32,550 nucleotides of DNA from Firm-04 sp045642925 (GCA_045642925.1 JAZUJW010000031.1:1-32550); one strand, 5' to 3'; shown: positions 23,197 through 32,431, counted from the stretch's first letter. The notes: generated by a model from the letters alone, not told the origin. Translations and numbers: made by a program.

Positions 23197-25677
23197 TTAT
23201 TGATGCTCGTGGAAGAAGGATGGCAATGCGTCATATACATAATGTCTGACGTATCCCCACCAGTGCGTTTTGCCGGGCGCATCCAGGAAGTAGAAATTAC
23301 CCTTCGAAAAATCACTCGTGTAAATGAAATGCTTCGTGTCGCTCTTCATCTCATTGATCTGCGGCACCATGTTGCCATGCGCAATGTCTTCCGAACCGGT
23401 GCACGCGAAAATATAATATTCATCCGGCTTGAAGCCCGCTTTGTCAATCGCAGATGTGATCGCACTGACACCGCCCCAGCAGTGTCCCGACAACGGCATG
23501 AAATATGCGAAAATGTCTATGTCATTAATGAGCGTGTTCCATGTCGAACCGCCGCCCATCGAGAATCCACCGTATGCACGATGATATCTCGTCTTTTGCA
23601 GGTTTTCCAGCGACGTGTTCTTTTCTGCATAAGTCGAATATTTGCCTTCAATGTACGGTACGATGGTCTGACGAATCTCATTCCAGATATCGCCCGAACC
23701 ATCCGGACTGCCGTTGAACGTCGGCGTGACAACAATCAGCGGATCCAGCTCTCCTGCTTGGATCATATGGTCAAAAATGTTTGCAAATTGTGTGGAACTG
23801 TCGAAGAAACAGGTCTTTTCATTTTCTCCGCCGCCATGCATCAGATAGAATACATTGTACTTCTTGCTCTCGTCATATCCGGGCGGGAGATAAGTATACA
23901 TCGTCTTTGCACCATTGATGCCTGTGTATTTTTCTTCAATGACCTTGCCGCCATTGCTGACCTGCTGTGTGTAGTTGCCGGGGAATTCATGGAACTGCAC
24001 TGCGGAATCATACTGATAATTGCTTGGGGTATAAGGTTCATCCGTATTGCCGCTCTGTTTTTCAGGTTGTTCCGGCTCTGCCTTTTCAGGATATTCCGTG
24101 ACCTGTCCCGTGAGGAATTTCGCCATCCAGACAACATCTTCCATCGTGACCGTGCCGCTTTGGTTGACATCCGCCGCCTTGATCATAAAGGAATCATTGC
24201 TCTTGTTGAGGATAATCTGCTTTGCAAGCGCCAGGTCTGCCGCAGTGATCGCACCATCGGAATCCACATCACCAAGCAGGAACGGTGCCGCATTCGCACT
24301 GCGGAACTGCCACCAGTCTACATTAAACAGATAGCTTTCTCCGCCGGAGAATCGGAGATAAAGGTCATGTGTACCGGTTGCGCCGCTGACTGCACCGCTT
24401 ACGGTTTCCCATGCCTGCCAATCACCCGTGACAGGAACCGTGACCGTACCGACCATCGGGCCTTTTTCGCTGTCAAGATGCAATTCGATCTTGCCGCCCG
24501 AACCATTGGAAGCGACTGATGCATAAAATTCGCTTGCACCGGCTTCACCAAAATCTACGCCGCTGACTTTTACATAGTCACCATCTTCAATGTAGCCGAT
24601 TGCCTGTGTACCTGCTTCAATGGGTTCTGTTTTGATGCCCGAAGACCAGCTCATGGTTTCCGCTTCGACACGCTCATACGGATTCAGCAGTTCGATCTGT
24701 TTCGGGCCGTCTTTGCCCATTTCGATTTTCGGAATGGAACCATCGGGATTGAACGTAAATTCTTCGACTGCGGCACTGCGATTGAAGGTACTGCCGCCGG
24801 GAATGCCGTTCATGTGATAGAACATATAAGAGTGGTCTTTGTAGTCAATGATGCCGCCGTGAATCGTAAAGCAGTTACTTTCCTTCGTAATCTGTCCGCC
24901 GAATGTCCATGGGCCTGTAACGCTCGGGCCGTATGAATAGCACATACTTTCGCCACCGTCCGAGCCATAAAAGCCTGCATATACGAGATAATAGAGGTTA
25001 TCATGCTTGTAGATCCACGGGCCTTCACCATAGGCACTGCCGTTTTTGCCATTGCCGAACGACTGTGCATTCATATCGAACGATTTGATTTCGCCGTCCA
25101 GCGTGACCATATCTTCTTTCAGTTTGACGTAATAGCATTTGGGGTTACCGAACATCAGCCAAGCCTGTCCGTCATCGTCAATGATAACAGTCGGGTCGAT
25201 GTAATCCCAGTTGGGGCCGCAGAGCGGTTTGCCGAGCACATCTTTGAACGGGCCCGCGGGGTTATCAGCCACGGCAACACCGATGGCTCTGCCGCCGCCG
25301 GATTTATTGGTGGTAGTGAAGTAGAAGTAATACTTACCATTGCGTTCGATGCACTGAGAAGCCCACGCATCATTCTCGTTGCACCAGGAGAAGGCATCAT
25401 CTTCGAGGAAGCAACCATGGTCAGTCCAGTTCTGCATATCGGTGGTAGAGAAGCACTGCCAACCGGTCATATAGTAGAAGTCGTTGCTGCCATCGCGGTC
25501 GCGGCCGGTGTATACCCAAAGTTCGTCGCCAAAGACAACGGGTGCAGGGTCAGGTGTGAAGCTGGTCTGCACAATTGGGTTCGTGGCGGAGGCATCGAGC
25601 ATGGATGGCGTACTGCACACAGACAGTCCGAGCATGACAGAGGCTATGATGCCGCTTAGGAGCCTTTTTCTGTTCAT
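23197..25677 (-). CDS. Secreted cellulosomal enzyme: GH43, CBM6, dockerin I, CE1 feruloyl esterase-like
   Basis: An 826-residue secreted protein. Signal peptide about 1-30. GH43 module about 35-330 with candidate catalytic residues D43 (TPDPAP), D161 (YIDPTV) and E218 (GEGPWI). CBM6-like module about 335-457 (ERVEAETM ... FNVDWWQF). Type I dockerin about 466-527, with calcium loops at 470-481 and 503-514. Pro/Glu linker 528-550. CE1 esterase about 575-826 with nucleophile S706 in GFSMGG, acid candidate D764 and H805 in KTHWWGY. GH43 plus CE1 would remove arabinose or xylose and feruloyl groups from arabinoxylan. The start has GGGGGA seven bases upstream. It is monocistronic, with a promoter at 25712-25740. 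Confidence 0.94.
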   Translation of the reverse strand: MNRKRLLSGIIASVMLGLSVCSTPSMLDASATNPIVQTSFTPDPAPVVFGDELWVYTGRDRDGSNDFYYMTGWQCFSTTDMQNWTDHGCFLEDDAFSWCNENDAWASQCIERNGKYYFYFTTTNKSGGGRAIGVAVADNPAGPFKDVLGKPLCGPNWDYIDPTVIIDDDGQAWLMFGNPKCYYVKLKEDMVTLDGEIKSFDMNAQSFGNGKNGSAYGEGPWIYKHDNLYYLVYAGFYGSDGGESMCYSYGPSVTGPWTFGGQITKESNCFTIHGGIIDYKDHSYMFYHMNGIPGGSTFNRSAAVEEFTFNPDGSIPKIEMGKDGPKQIELLNPYERVEAETMSWSSGIKTEPIEAGTQAIGYIEDGDYVKVSGVDFGEAGASEFYASVASNGSGGKIELHLDSEKGPMVGTVTVPVTGDWQAWETVSGAVSGATGTHDLYLRFSGGESYLFNVDWWQFRSANAAPFLLGDVDSDGAITAADLALAKQIILNKSNDSFMIKAADVNQSGTVTMEDVVWMAKFLTGQVTEYPEKAEPEQPEKQSGNTDEPYTPSNYQYDSAVQFHEFPGNYTQQVSNGGKVIEEKYTGINGAKTMYTYLPPGYDESKKYNVFYLMHGGGENEKTCFFDSSTQFANIFDHMIQAGELDPLIVVTPTFNGSPDGSGDIWNEIRQTIVPYIEGKYSTYAEKNTSLENLQKTRYHRAYGGFSMGGGSTWNTLINDIDIFAYFMPLSGHCWGGVSAITSAIDKAGFKPDEYYIFACTGSEDIAHGNMVPQINEMKSDTKHFIYTSDFSKGNFYFLDAPGKTHWWGYVRHYVYDALPSFFHEHQ

Positions 25678-25711
25678 AGGTGAATCCCCCTTATAATATA
25701 TATGTATCAAT

Positions 25712-25740
25712 AGTATACCATGCCCAGAAAATGAGTGCAA
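25712..25740 (-). promoter_or_regulatory. Sigma-A promoter for the GH43-CE1 gene
   Basis: On the minus strand, TTGCAC (25735-25740), a 17-base spacer, TATACT (25712-25717). The leader then reads CTATTGATAC and ATATATAT before GGGGG, close to the leader of the gene at 1569. Confidence 0.85.
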
Positions 25741-25947
25741 TAGGAAATCAACAGAAAAGTTGGACAAAACGCATATTATAAATTATCATAATGAACAGGA
25801 ATCAGAATATATTAAACATATATTAGAGATTTTTTAAAGTGCGAGATGAAAAAAGCAAGAAAATATAATTATGCAGCAATATCATTCTGAGAGTATGGAA
25901 TGGAAACAGCGGCAGAACTAATCGAAATAAACGCGGCTATTTTATTG
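25741..25947. other. AT-rich non-coding stretch
   Basis: Upstream of the GH43-CE1 promoter. It is rich in A/T with small inverted repeats (for example TTATAAATTATCATAA near 25778-25793). No gene, ribosome site or convincing promoter was seen. Confidence 0.5.
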
Positions 25948-25950
25948 AGA

Positions 25951-26053
25951 ATTCCAAAGGGAATCATTCCCTTTGGCAGAGTCCGGAGGCGCTGCCTCTG
26001 GACTTCGCGATTTTTTGAAAAAACGAGTAAAACTTTCATTTCGCTTCGCGTTT
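25951..26053 (+). repeat. Dispersed palindromic repeat copy downstream of the CBS/CorC gene
   Basis: Palindrome CCAAAGGGAAT/ATTCCCTTTGG (25954-25976), palindrome GTCCGGAGGC/GCCTCTGGAC (25981-26003), then an A/T segment with TTTTTTGAAAAAA, CGAGTAAAACTTT and CGCTTCGCGT (26042-26051). It combines modules seen at 100-162, 22601-22650 and 23093-23164, and ends eight bases before the stop codon of the minus-strand gene. Confidence 0.88.
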
Positions 26054-26061
26054 GTATCTGC

Positions 26062-27348
26062 TTATGCTTGGAGGATCTGTACCTTGCACCGCAAAATGCG
26101 ATGCCGCTTCATTTCCAGTATCTCAATATGCAGTTTCTCTGTGTCAAGCTGTATCTGTGTGCCGTCTTTCGGAATCTCATCCAGATGCGCGATTACATAC
26201 CCGCCAAATGTATCATATAAATCTGCGGGCAATGTCACATTCAACGCCTCCACAACTTCATCCAGCGGCGTCACACCCGCAATCTCCCATTCATTCTCCG
26301 AAATCTGCTTCACCTTTTCCGTATTCTCATCTTCATCCAAATCGCCCACCAGTTCTTCCAGCAAGTCCGTAATCGTAATAATACCACTCATGCCGCCGTA
26401 TTCATCCACGACAACCGCAAAATGCTCCGCACTGCTGCGCTTCATCTGCGCAAACAGCTTATCGGCAGGCAGCGTTTCATGCACGAAAAACGGCTCATGT
26501 ACAGCATTTTTCAGCACATTTTCCTTGCTTCTGTCTTTCAGACGAAAATATTCCTTCGCATTCAGTACGCCCTGCACATCGTCCACACGCTCACCGCAAA
26601 TCGGAAAGCGCAAATGCGGCGAACGCTGAATGGTTTCCTCCCAGACTTCACTGCTGTCCTCCATCCAGAGCACCGTCACATCTGTACGATGCGTGCAGAC
26701 CTGTTCCGCAATCAGGTCATCAAAAGCAAATACGTTCTTGATCAGCGTATTCTCAATCTCGTCGATCGTGCCCTTTTCTGCACCTGCATCCGTCATCATC
26801 AGAATTTCTTCTTCCGTGACGGTTTCTTCTTCATCCTGCGGATTGATGCGCAGCAACCGCAGCAGACCGTTTGTTGAAAGATTCAGCAGTCCGACAATCG
26901 GCGCAAAAATCTTCGAAATGAAATAAATCAATCCCGAAAGACCAAGCGCAAGCTTTTCGGAATTCTTCATTGCCAGACGCTTCGGCAGCAGTTCGCCGAA
27001 TACCAGCGTGAAATAGGACAAAATCAGCGTGATGACCACGACCGAAACGGAATGCAGAACCTCTGCGGAAAGTCCCGTAAATGCAAGCAGTTTCACTAAT
27101 CGCTCCGCAAAATTATCTGCCGCAAATGCCGAACCGATAAAGCCTGAAAGCGTGATCGCCACCTGAATCGTCGCCAGAAATCGGGATGGCTCTGCGGTCA
27201 GTTTTTTCAGACGCACCGCTTTTTTATTGCCGCTTGCCGCCATTTTGTCAAGCTTTGTGTCATTCACCGAAATAATCGCTATTTCTGCACACGCAAATAC
27301 CGCATTGAGTGCAATCAGCACCATTTGTAAAAGAATCTGTCCTAACAT
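26062..27348 (-). CDS. CNNM/CorC (HlyC-type) transport-associated membrane protein
   Basis: A 428-residue membrane protein. DUF21/CNNM transmembrane domain about 1-180, with helices near 3-25, 58-78, 98-120 and 136-156 and the conserved GELLPKR at 118-124. Paired CBS domains about 205-335 (VVVDEYGGMSGIITITDLL at 312-330), then a CorC/HlyC domain about 350-425 (EWEIAGVTPLDEV, DTFGGYVIAHL). Family members are implicated in magnesium or cobalt efflux; the old hemolysin label is not supported functionally. The ATG at 27348 has GGAGG eight bases upstream. It is divergent from the HAD gene. Confidence 0.93.
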   Translation of the reverse strand: MLGQILLQMVLIALNAVFACAEIAIISVNDTKLDKMAASGNKKAVRLKKLTAEPSRFLATIQVAITLSGFIGSAFAADNFAERLVKLLAFTGLSAEVLHSVSVVVITLILSYFTLVFGELLPKRLAMKNSEKLALGLSGLIYFISKIFAPIVGLLNLSTNGLLRLLRINPQDEEETVTEEEILMMTDAGAEKGTIDEIENTLIKNVFAFDDLIAEQVCTHRTDVTVLWMEDSSEVWEETIQRSPHLRFPICGERVDDVQGVLNAKEYFRLKDRSKENVLKNAVHEPFFVHETLPADKLFAQMKRSSAEHFAVVVDEYGGMSGIITITDLLEELVGDLDEDENTEKVKQISENEWEIAGVTPLDEVVEALNVTLPADLYDTFGGYVIAHLDEIPKDGTQIQLDTEKLHIEILEMKRHRILRCKVQILQA

Positions 27349-27449
27349 TCGAAACGCCTCCGTTTTCATTCCATACAGAAAAAGGCACAGTCTGTTGCGA
27401 TTTCCGCACAGACCATGCTGCAATACATCCTATTCGTTTCCATGAAATG

Positions 27450-27478
27450 ATTATACCATATCTGCCCACTTTTGTCAA
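27450..27478 (-). promoter_or_regulatory. Sigma-A promoter for the CBS/CorC gene
   Basis: On the minus strand, TTGACA (27473-27478), a 17-base spacer, TATAAT (27450-27455). Both hexamers are consensus. Confidence 0.92.
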
Positions 27479-27501
27479 GATTTGCCATCAGCCGCACATC
27501 A

Positions 27502-27530
27502 TTGACTTTTTCTGCATAATTTGATATAAT
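27502..27530 (+). promoter_or_regulatory. Sigma-A promoter for the HAD-dnaE unit
   Basis: TTGACT (27502-27507), a 17-base spacer, TATAAT (27525-27530). Its -35 box is 23 bases from the -35 box of the divergent promoter. Confidence 0.9.
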
Positions 27531-27579
27531 ACCCATATTGACAAGGGATACGATTCTCTCTTCGAAAGGATATATTATC

Positions 27580-28224
27580 ATGAAAAAAGGCATTTTATTT
27601 GATCTGGACGGCACACTCTGGGATGCCGCACAGGAATGCATTGACGCTTGGAATGAATGCATCCGCACCCAGACTGACCGCCCCGAACAATTTACGCTTG
27701 CTGATATGCAAGGCTATATGGGCAAAACAATGGAAGTCATTGCCGCTTTGATGTTCCCCGCGCTCCCCGATGACGAACGCCTCCACATCCTGCGCCTCTG
27801 CACCGATTCCGAATACCGCTATCTGGAAAGCCATCACCCGCATCTCTATGACGAAGAAGCCGCTGTTCTGCGTCAGCTTGCAGAAAACTATACACTCGGT
27901 GTCGTCAGCAATTGTCAGGACGGCTACATTCAATGTTATCTGGGGCAGTGCGGATTTTCTGAGTTATTTCGCGATTTTGAATGTGCAGGACGCACAGGCG
28001 AATCCAAAGGAAAAAACATCCGCCGCGTCATGGCAAGACAAGGCATCACAAAGTGCTGGTATGTCGGTGACACGCAGGGCGACTGCGATGCTGCCAAAGA
28101 AGCGGACATTCCGTTCATTCATGCGGCATACGGTTTCGGTACGGCTGACCAGTCTGTTGCCGTCCTCCCCTCCCTCCGCGATTTGCCTGCCATCATGCAG
28201 AAACTCGACCCCCATCACATCTGA
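27580..28224 (+). CDS. HAD-superfamily phosphatase (phosphoglycolate phosphatase-like)
   Basis: A 214-residue soluble hydrolase with the HAD motifs in order: DLDGT at 8-12 (nucleophile D8, acid/base D10), SN at 110-111, K143 or K145 in ESKGKN, and GDTQGDCDAA at 163-172. The cap is helical (about 15-85), as in Gph/pyrophosphatase PpaX-like enzymes. The substrate cannot be told from sequence. The ATG at 27580 follows GAAAGGA by nine bases. dnaE starts 12 bases after its stop, so the two are probably co-transcribed. Confidence 0.9.
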   Translation: MKKGILFDLDGTLWDAAQECIDAWNECIRTQTDRPEQFTLADMQGYMGKTMEVIAALMFPALPDDERLHILRLCTDSEYRYLESHHPHLYDEEAAVLRQLAENYTLGVVSNCQDGYIQCYLGQCGFSELFRDFECAGRTGESKGKNIRRVMARQGITKCWYVGDTQGDCDAAKEADIPFIHAAYGFGTADQSVAVLPSLRDLPAIMQKLDPHHI

Positions 28225-28236
28225 AAGGATACCGAA

Positions 28237-31200
28237 ATGGAAGCATTTGCGCATCTTCATGTACATACGGAATACTCTTTGCTCGACGGTGCCTGCCGCA
28301 TGGATGCGCTGATTGCACAGGTCAAAGCCCACGGACAGACCGCCGTTGCCATCACAGACCACGGCGTGATGTACGGTGTCATCCCCTTTTATCAGGCGGC
28401 AAAAGCCGCAGGCATTCACCCTGTCATTGGCTGTGAGATTTATGTTGCCCCGCGCAGCCGCTTCGATAAGGAAACGATGGCTGACCGCCACCCCTTTCAC
28501 CTGACATTGCTTTGCGAAAACATGACAGGCTACCGCAATCTTGTCCGCATCGTATCTGCCGCCGCACTCGAAGGCTTTTATCAGCGTCCCCGCGCCGACT
28601 TTGATTTGCTGACACAGTATCATGAGGGCTTGATCGCGCTTTCAGGCTGCATGAGCGGAGAAGTCGCGCATTTGCTTGCAGACGGCAAATATCAGGAAGC
28701 AAAAGAAACTGCCCTGCGATATGCTGCGCTCTTTGGCAAAGACAATTATTTTCTGGAAATTCAGCGGCACGATTTGCGTGAAGATGCCGCCATCTGCAAT
28801 GGTCTGCTGCGCCTTTCCAATGAAACAGGCATTCCGCTTGCCGCCACCAATGACGCGCATTACCTCAAAAAATCCGATTTCACACTGCAAAAGCTGCTGG
28901 TCTGCATCCAAACGGGCAGTTCCCTTTCGCAGCCCAGCGGCATGGCACTTCCCAATGACACCTTCTCGCTGACCTCCACGGAAGAAATGAACCGCCGTTT
29001 CTCCGACTGCCCCGATGCGTTACGCAATACGGTCAAGATTGCTGAACGCTGTCAGGTGGAATTTGAATTCGGCAAGATTCGTCTGCCGAAATATCACGCG
29101 GAAGGCATGACCGATTCCGCCGCCTATTTTCGTCAGCTTCTCACAGAAGGCATGACCACACGGTTCGGAAACAATCCGCCGCAGGAAGCCGTTTCCCGTA
29201 TGGAATACGAATACGATGTCATCACCCGCATGGGCTATGTCGATTATTACCTGATTGTGTGGGATTTCGTGCATTATGCGAAAAGCCATGACATCCCTGT
29301 TGGCCCCGGACGCGGTTCGGGTGCGGGCAGTCTTTGCGCCTATCTGATTGGCATTACCGACATCGACCCGCTGAAAAACGGCTTGCTGTTCGAACGTTTC
29401 CTCAATCCTGAACGTGTTTCCATGCCCGACTTCGATATTGATTTCTGCATTGAGGGCAGACAGCGCGTCATTGACTATGTGACACAGAAATACGGCGCTG
29501 ACCGCGTTTCGCAAATCATCGCATTCGATACGCTGAAAGCGCGTGCGGCAGTACGTGACACAGGCCGCGCTATGGATCTGCCCTATGCCCTCTGTGACCA
29601 GCTCGCAAAACTGATTCCGCACGATTTCAACATCACGCTGGAACGTGCCATTGCCGAATCCGAAGAACTGCGGCAGATGCAGTCCGAGAATCCACAGGTC
29701 GCAAGACTGCTGGAACTTGCCATGCAGCTCGAAGGAATGCCGCGCCATGCGTCGATTCATGCGGCTGGCGTGGTCATTTCGGCAGTACCCGTTGCTGAAC
29801 AAGTCCCGCTGCAAAAGAACGAAGATGCGGTGGTCACGCAATACACCATGACGATTCTCGAATCGCTCGGACTCCTGAAAATGGACTTTCTCGGCTTGCG
29901 CAACCTGACCGTCATTCGGGACGCAGAACGCGAAATCCAAAAGCGAAAGCCCGATTTCCGTGTCAAAAACATTCCCGAAGATGACGCGGCAGTATTCCGA
30001 ATGCTTGCACAAGGCGACAGCATCGGCGTGTTTCAATTGGAATCGGACGGCATTCGGCGTGTGCTGACGCAAATGCGGCCAACCTGTCTTGCTGATATCA
30101 CAGCGGTCATTTCGCTTTACCGTCCCGGCCCGATGGAATCCATTCCGCAGTATCTCGAAGCCCGCAGCAATCCTGCAAAAGTGCATTATGACCATCCCTT
30201 GCTGGAACCGATCCTGCGCGAAACGTTCGGATGTATCGTCTATCAGGAACAGGTCATGGAAATTTGCCGCACGCTTGCAGGGTATTCATACGGCAGAGCC
30301 GATCTGGTGCGGCGAGCAATGGCAAAAAAGAAGCATCAGGTGATGGAAGCGGAACGCAGTGCATTTGTCCATGGCGATGCCTCCTGCTGTGGTGCAATGG
30401 CAAACGGGGTATCCGAAGAAACCGCAAATGCCATTTTCGACCGCATGACAGCATTTGCAAGCTATGCATTCAACAAATCCCATGCGGCGGCATATGCCCG
30501 CGTTGCCTACGAAACAGCATATCTGAAATGTCGGTTCTTCAACGAATATCTTGCGGCGCTCATGACCTCCGTGCTTTCCAATACACCCAAACTCATGGAA
30601 TATATCGCACTCTGCGAAGAACGAAAAGTCACGGTGCATCCGCCTGACATCAATCACTCTGAGGCGGGTTTCACCGCCTGTGGGGACGGCATCCGTTTCG
30701 GTTTGCTGGCGATCCGCGGCTTAGGGGCTGGTGCCATCCGCGGGTTCACGGCAGAACGGAAAGCACATGGAAAATATCGTAATTTGCAGGATTTCTGCGA
30801 ACGCAATGCAGGAACGGAACTTGGCAAACGTACCGTAGAAAGCCTGATCAAAGCAGGCGCATTTGACGGCATGGGCTGGAATCGGCGGCAAATGCTCGAA
30901 AACTTTGAACCAATGCTTTCTGCCATGAATCAGCAAAACCGCACACGCATTACAGGACAGCTTTCCTTGTTCGGTGAGGAATCTGACGATACGCCTGCCA
31001 TTTCTATGCAGGTCGCAAACGTCCCCGAATACCCTGAAACCATCCTTTACCAAATGGAAAAGGAACTGACGGGAATGTATCTGACGGGACATCCGCTGCG
31101 CAAATGGACAGCGGCACGCGCACTCCTGCGAATGCCGGAAGCGGCAGACCTGCCTTCCATGCGTGACGGCACGCATTTGCGAATGCTGTGCATGGTGACG

Positions 31201-31665
31201 GAACAGCGTGTGCATATGACGAAAAACGGCGACAAAATGTGCTTTTTCACCGCAGAAGATTTGACAGGAGAATGCAGCGGCATTGCCTTCCCGAATGTTT
31301 TTCTGACGAGAGGCAGTCTGCTGCATCCGGATACGGTACTTTGTCTGACGGGGCACATCTCCCGCAAGGGCAATGAAACCACGGTCATCTGCGATGAAAT
31401 TGCGGGAGCGAATGAATTTGAAAGCTTTCTAAAAACAAAACGTCTTTGCTGCAAAGTTGCAGACAGCGACACGGAAACCATGCAGAAAATCGTAGAGATT
31501 TGCAAGCGATGGCAGGGGGAAACGCCTGTCTGTCTGTTTCTGATGAACAGTCGGCGATATCTGCTGCCGAAATTGCAGGGCGTCGAAGTTTGCAATGCGT
31601 TTTACGATGCATTGACGGCAGTAATTTCGCCGTCTTCCTGCGCATTGATTGACCGCAAAACCTGA
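28237..31665 (+). CDS. dnaE: DNA polymerase III alpha subunit DnaE
   Basis: A 1142-residue C-family polymerase. PHP domain about 1-215 with all nine metal ligands: H8, H10, D17, H42, E67, H88, C138, D206 and H208. Palm motifs: GPGRGSGAGS near 352-361; MPDFDIDFC with D398 and D400; third Asp D550 in KMDFLGLRNLT. Helix-hairpin-helix region about 815-880; OB domain about 970-1070. The length matches DnaE1-type enzymes. In Firmicutes DnaE works beside PolC. The start has GAAAGGA ten bases upstream. It is the second gene after the HAD phosphatase, and the terminator is at 31672-31710. Confidence 0.96.
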   Translation: MEAFAHLHVHTEYSLLDGACRMDALIAQVKAHGQTAVAITDHGVMYGVIPFYQAAKAAGIHPVIGCEIYVAPRSRFDKETMADRHPFHLTLLCENMTGYRNLVRIVSAAALEGFYQRPRADFDLLTQYHEGLIALSGCMSGEVAHLLADGKYQEAKETALRYAALFGKDNYFLEIQRHDLREDAAICNGLLRLSNETGIPLAATNDAHYLKKSDFTLQKLLVCIQTGSSLSQPSGMALPNDTFSLTSTEEMNRRFSDCPDALRNTVKIAERCQVEFEFGKIRLPKYHAEGMTDSAAYFRQLLTEGMTTRFGNNPPQEAVSRMEYEYDVITRMGYVDYYLIVWDFVHYAKSHDIPVGPGRGSGAGSLCAYLIGITDIDPLKNGLLFERFLNPERVSMPDFDIDFCIEGRQRVIDYVTQKYGADRVSQIIAFDTLKARAAVRDTGRAMDLPYALCDQLAKLIPHDFNITLERAIAESEELRQMQSENPQVARLLELAMQLEGMPRHASIHAAGVVISAVPVAEQVPLQKNEDAVVTQYTMTILESLGLLKMDFLGLRNLTVIRDAEREIQKRKPDFRVKNIPEDDAAVFRMLAQGDSIGVFQLESDGIRRVLTQMRPTCLADITAVISLYRPGPMESIPQYLEARSNPAKVHYDHPLLEPILRETFGCIVYQEQVMEICRTLAGYSYGRADLVRRAMAKKKHQVMEAERSAFVHGDASCCGAMANGVSEETANAIFDRMTAFASYAFNKSHAAAYARVAYETAYLKCRFFNEYLAALMTSVLSNTPKLMEYIALCEERKVTVHPPDINHSEAGFTACGDGIRFGLLAIRGLGAGAIRGFTAERKAHGKYRNLQDFCERNAGTELGKRTVESLIKAGAFDGMGWNRRQMLENFEPMLSAMNQQNRTRITGQLSLFGEESDDTPAISMQVANVPEYPETILYQMEKELTGMYLTGHPLRKWTAARALLRMPEAADLPSMRDGTHLRMLCMVTEQRVHMTKNGDKMCFFTAEDLTGECSGIAFPNVFLTRGSLLHPDTVLCLTGHISRKGNETTVICDEIAGANEFESFLKTKRLCCKVADSDTETMQKIVEICKRWQGETPVCLFLMNSRRYLLPKLQGVEVCNAFYDALTAVISPSSCALIDRKT

Positions 31666-31671
31666 ACAAAC

Positions 31672-31710
31672 ACCGCATAAAACCGCTATTGGTTTTGTGC
31701 GGTATCTTTT
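31672..31710 (+). terminator. Rho-independent terminator after dnaE
   Basis: A 13-bp stem ACCGCATAAAACC / GGTTTTGTGCGGT (one wobble pair), six-base loop, then ATCTTTTT. Confidence 0.92.
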
Positions 31711-32058
31711 TGCGTTGTCAAGTGGAACTTTCGACAAAGTTAGAGGAAGATTTTGTCAGATTTGAAAGAATTCCGCGTGGAATAAATGTGGAAAACTTTG
31801 TGTAAAACTTGAAAAATCGTCTTAGTTTTCCACAGAAATCGGTGGAAACATCTGTTTTGTGAATGTAGAAAGTGAAAACTTGGCGCTGGTTCGTCATTTT
31901 TCGACATTGAATTGTTGAAAACCATGTGGAAATGTTAGAATGCGGAGAAAATTGCCATGGGATAGTTGGAATATTGCGATGGCAGGCGGAAAGACTAATG
32001 CAGTCTGAAAAAGAATTTTTCGGGCAAAAATATTCATCAAAACGGAAAGGATTTTCCA
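31711..32058. other. Non-coding region with DnaA-box-like cluster
   Basis: No gene is seen. It is AT-rich and repeats GTGGAAA-type words. Matches to TTWTNCACA: TGTGGAAAA at 31787-31795 and TGTGTAAAA at 31799-31807 (both minus strand) and TTTTCCACA at 31826-31834 (plus strand). Near matches are at 31841-31849 (GGTGGAAAC) and 31925-31933 (TGTGGAAAT). No dnaA or dnaN gene is in the window. Confidence 0.5.
31912..31941 (+). promoter_or_regulatory. Weak promoter candidate for the small lipoprotein
   Basis: TTGTTG (31912-31917), an 18-base spacer, TAGAAT (31936-31941). It would overlap the near DnaA box at 31925-31933. Confidence 0.4.
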
Positions 32059-32367
32059 ATGAAGAAACGAATTGGTCTTGCAGTGGTGATGGCGTTGATG
32101 CTGACGGGCTGTGGAATGCGTGATGACAAGGCAGAAACGTCGAAGGATACGAAGCCGGTGACACGCACAACGGCGGTTTCGACGACAGAGGTGACGGGGA
32201 CGAAAGAAAGTGTGACAGAGGATACGATGGTGCAGTCGAATGTGACGGACACGGAAGTGGATGGAAGCGGGATACTATCGGATGCAGAGAGCATGATAGA
32301 TGAAGCGGGAGACAAAATCACATCTATCGTGACAGAAGTAAGCAAAGAATTATTTGGGAGTCGATAA
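32059..32367 (+). CDS. Small Thr/Ser-rich lipoprotein
   Basis: A 102-residue protein with a short signal (KKR, hydrophobic 5-16) and lipobox LTGC with C18 as the lipidation site. The mature part is low-complexity Thr/Ser/Glu/Asp-rich (about 22-70), ending in an amphipathic segment (SMIDEAGDKITSIVTEVSKE). No domain is recognised and no function can be assigned. The ATG follows GGAAAGGA by nine bases. Confidence 0.8.
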   Translation: MKKRIGLAVVMALMLTGCGMRDDKAETSKDTKPVTRTTAVSTTEVTGTKESVTEDTMVQSNVTDTEVDGSGILSDAESMIDEAGDKITSIVTEVSKELFGSR

Positions 32368-32431
32368 CGCGCTGTCGAGGAAATGGCACAATACAAACGA
32401 ACAATCATATATGCGGCACTATTCTTGAGGA

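Noticed and set aside
23200..24519. A 439-codon plus-strand frame antisense to the GH43-CE1 gene
   Set aside because: The minus-strand protein has intact CE1, dockerin and CBM6 motifs; this frame has none.
29020..30195. A 391-codon minus-strand frame antisense to dnaE
   Set aside because: dnaE is intact with catalytic motifs; the antisense frame lacks a start signal or domain.
31718..32170. A 150-codon minus-strand frame over the DnaA-box region
   Set aside because: It has no ribosome site, a low-complexity composition, and runs antisense into the lipoprotein gene.
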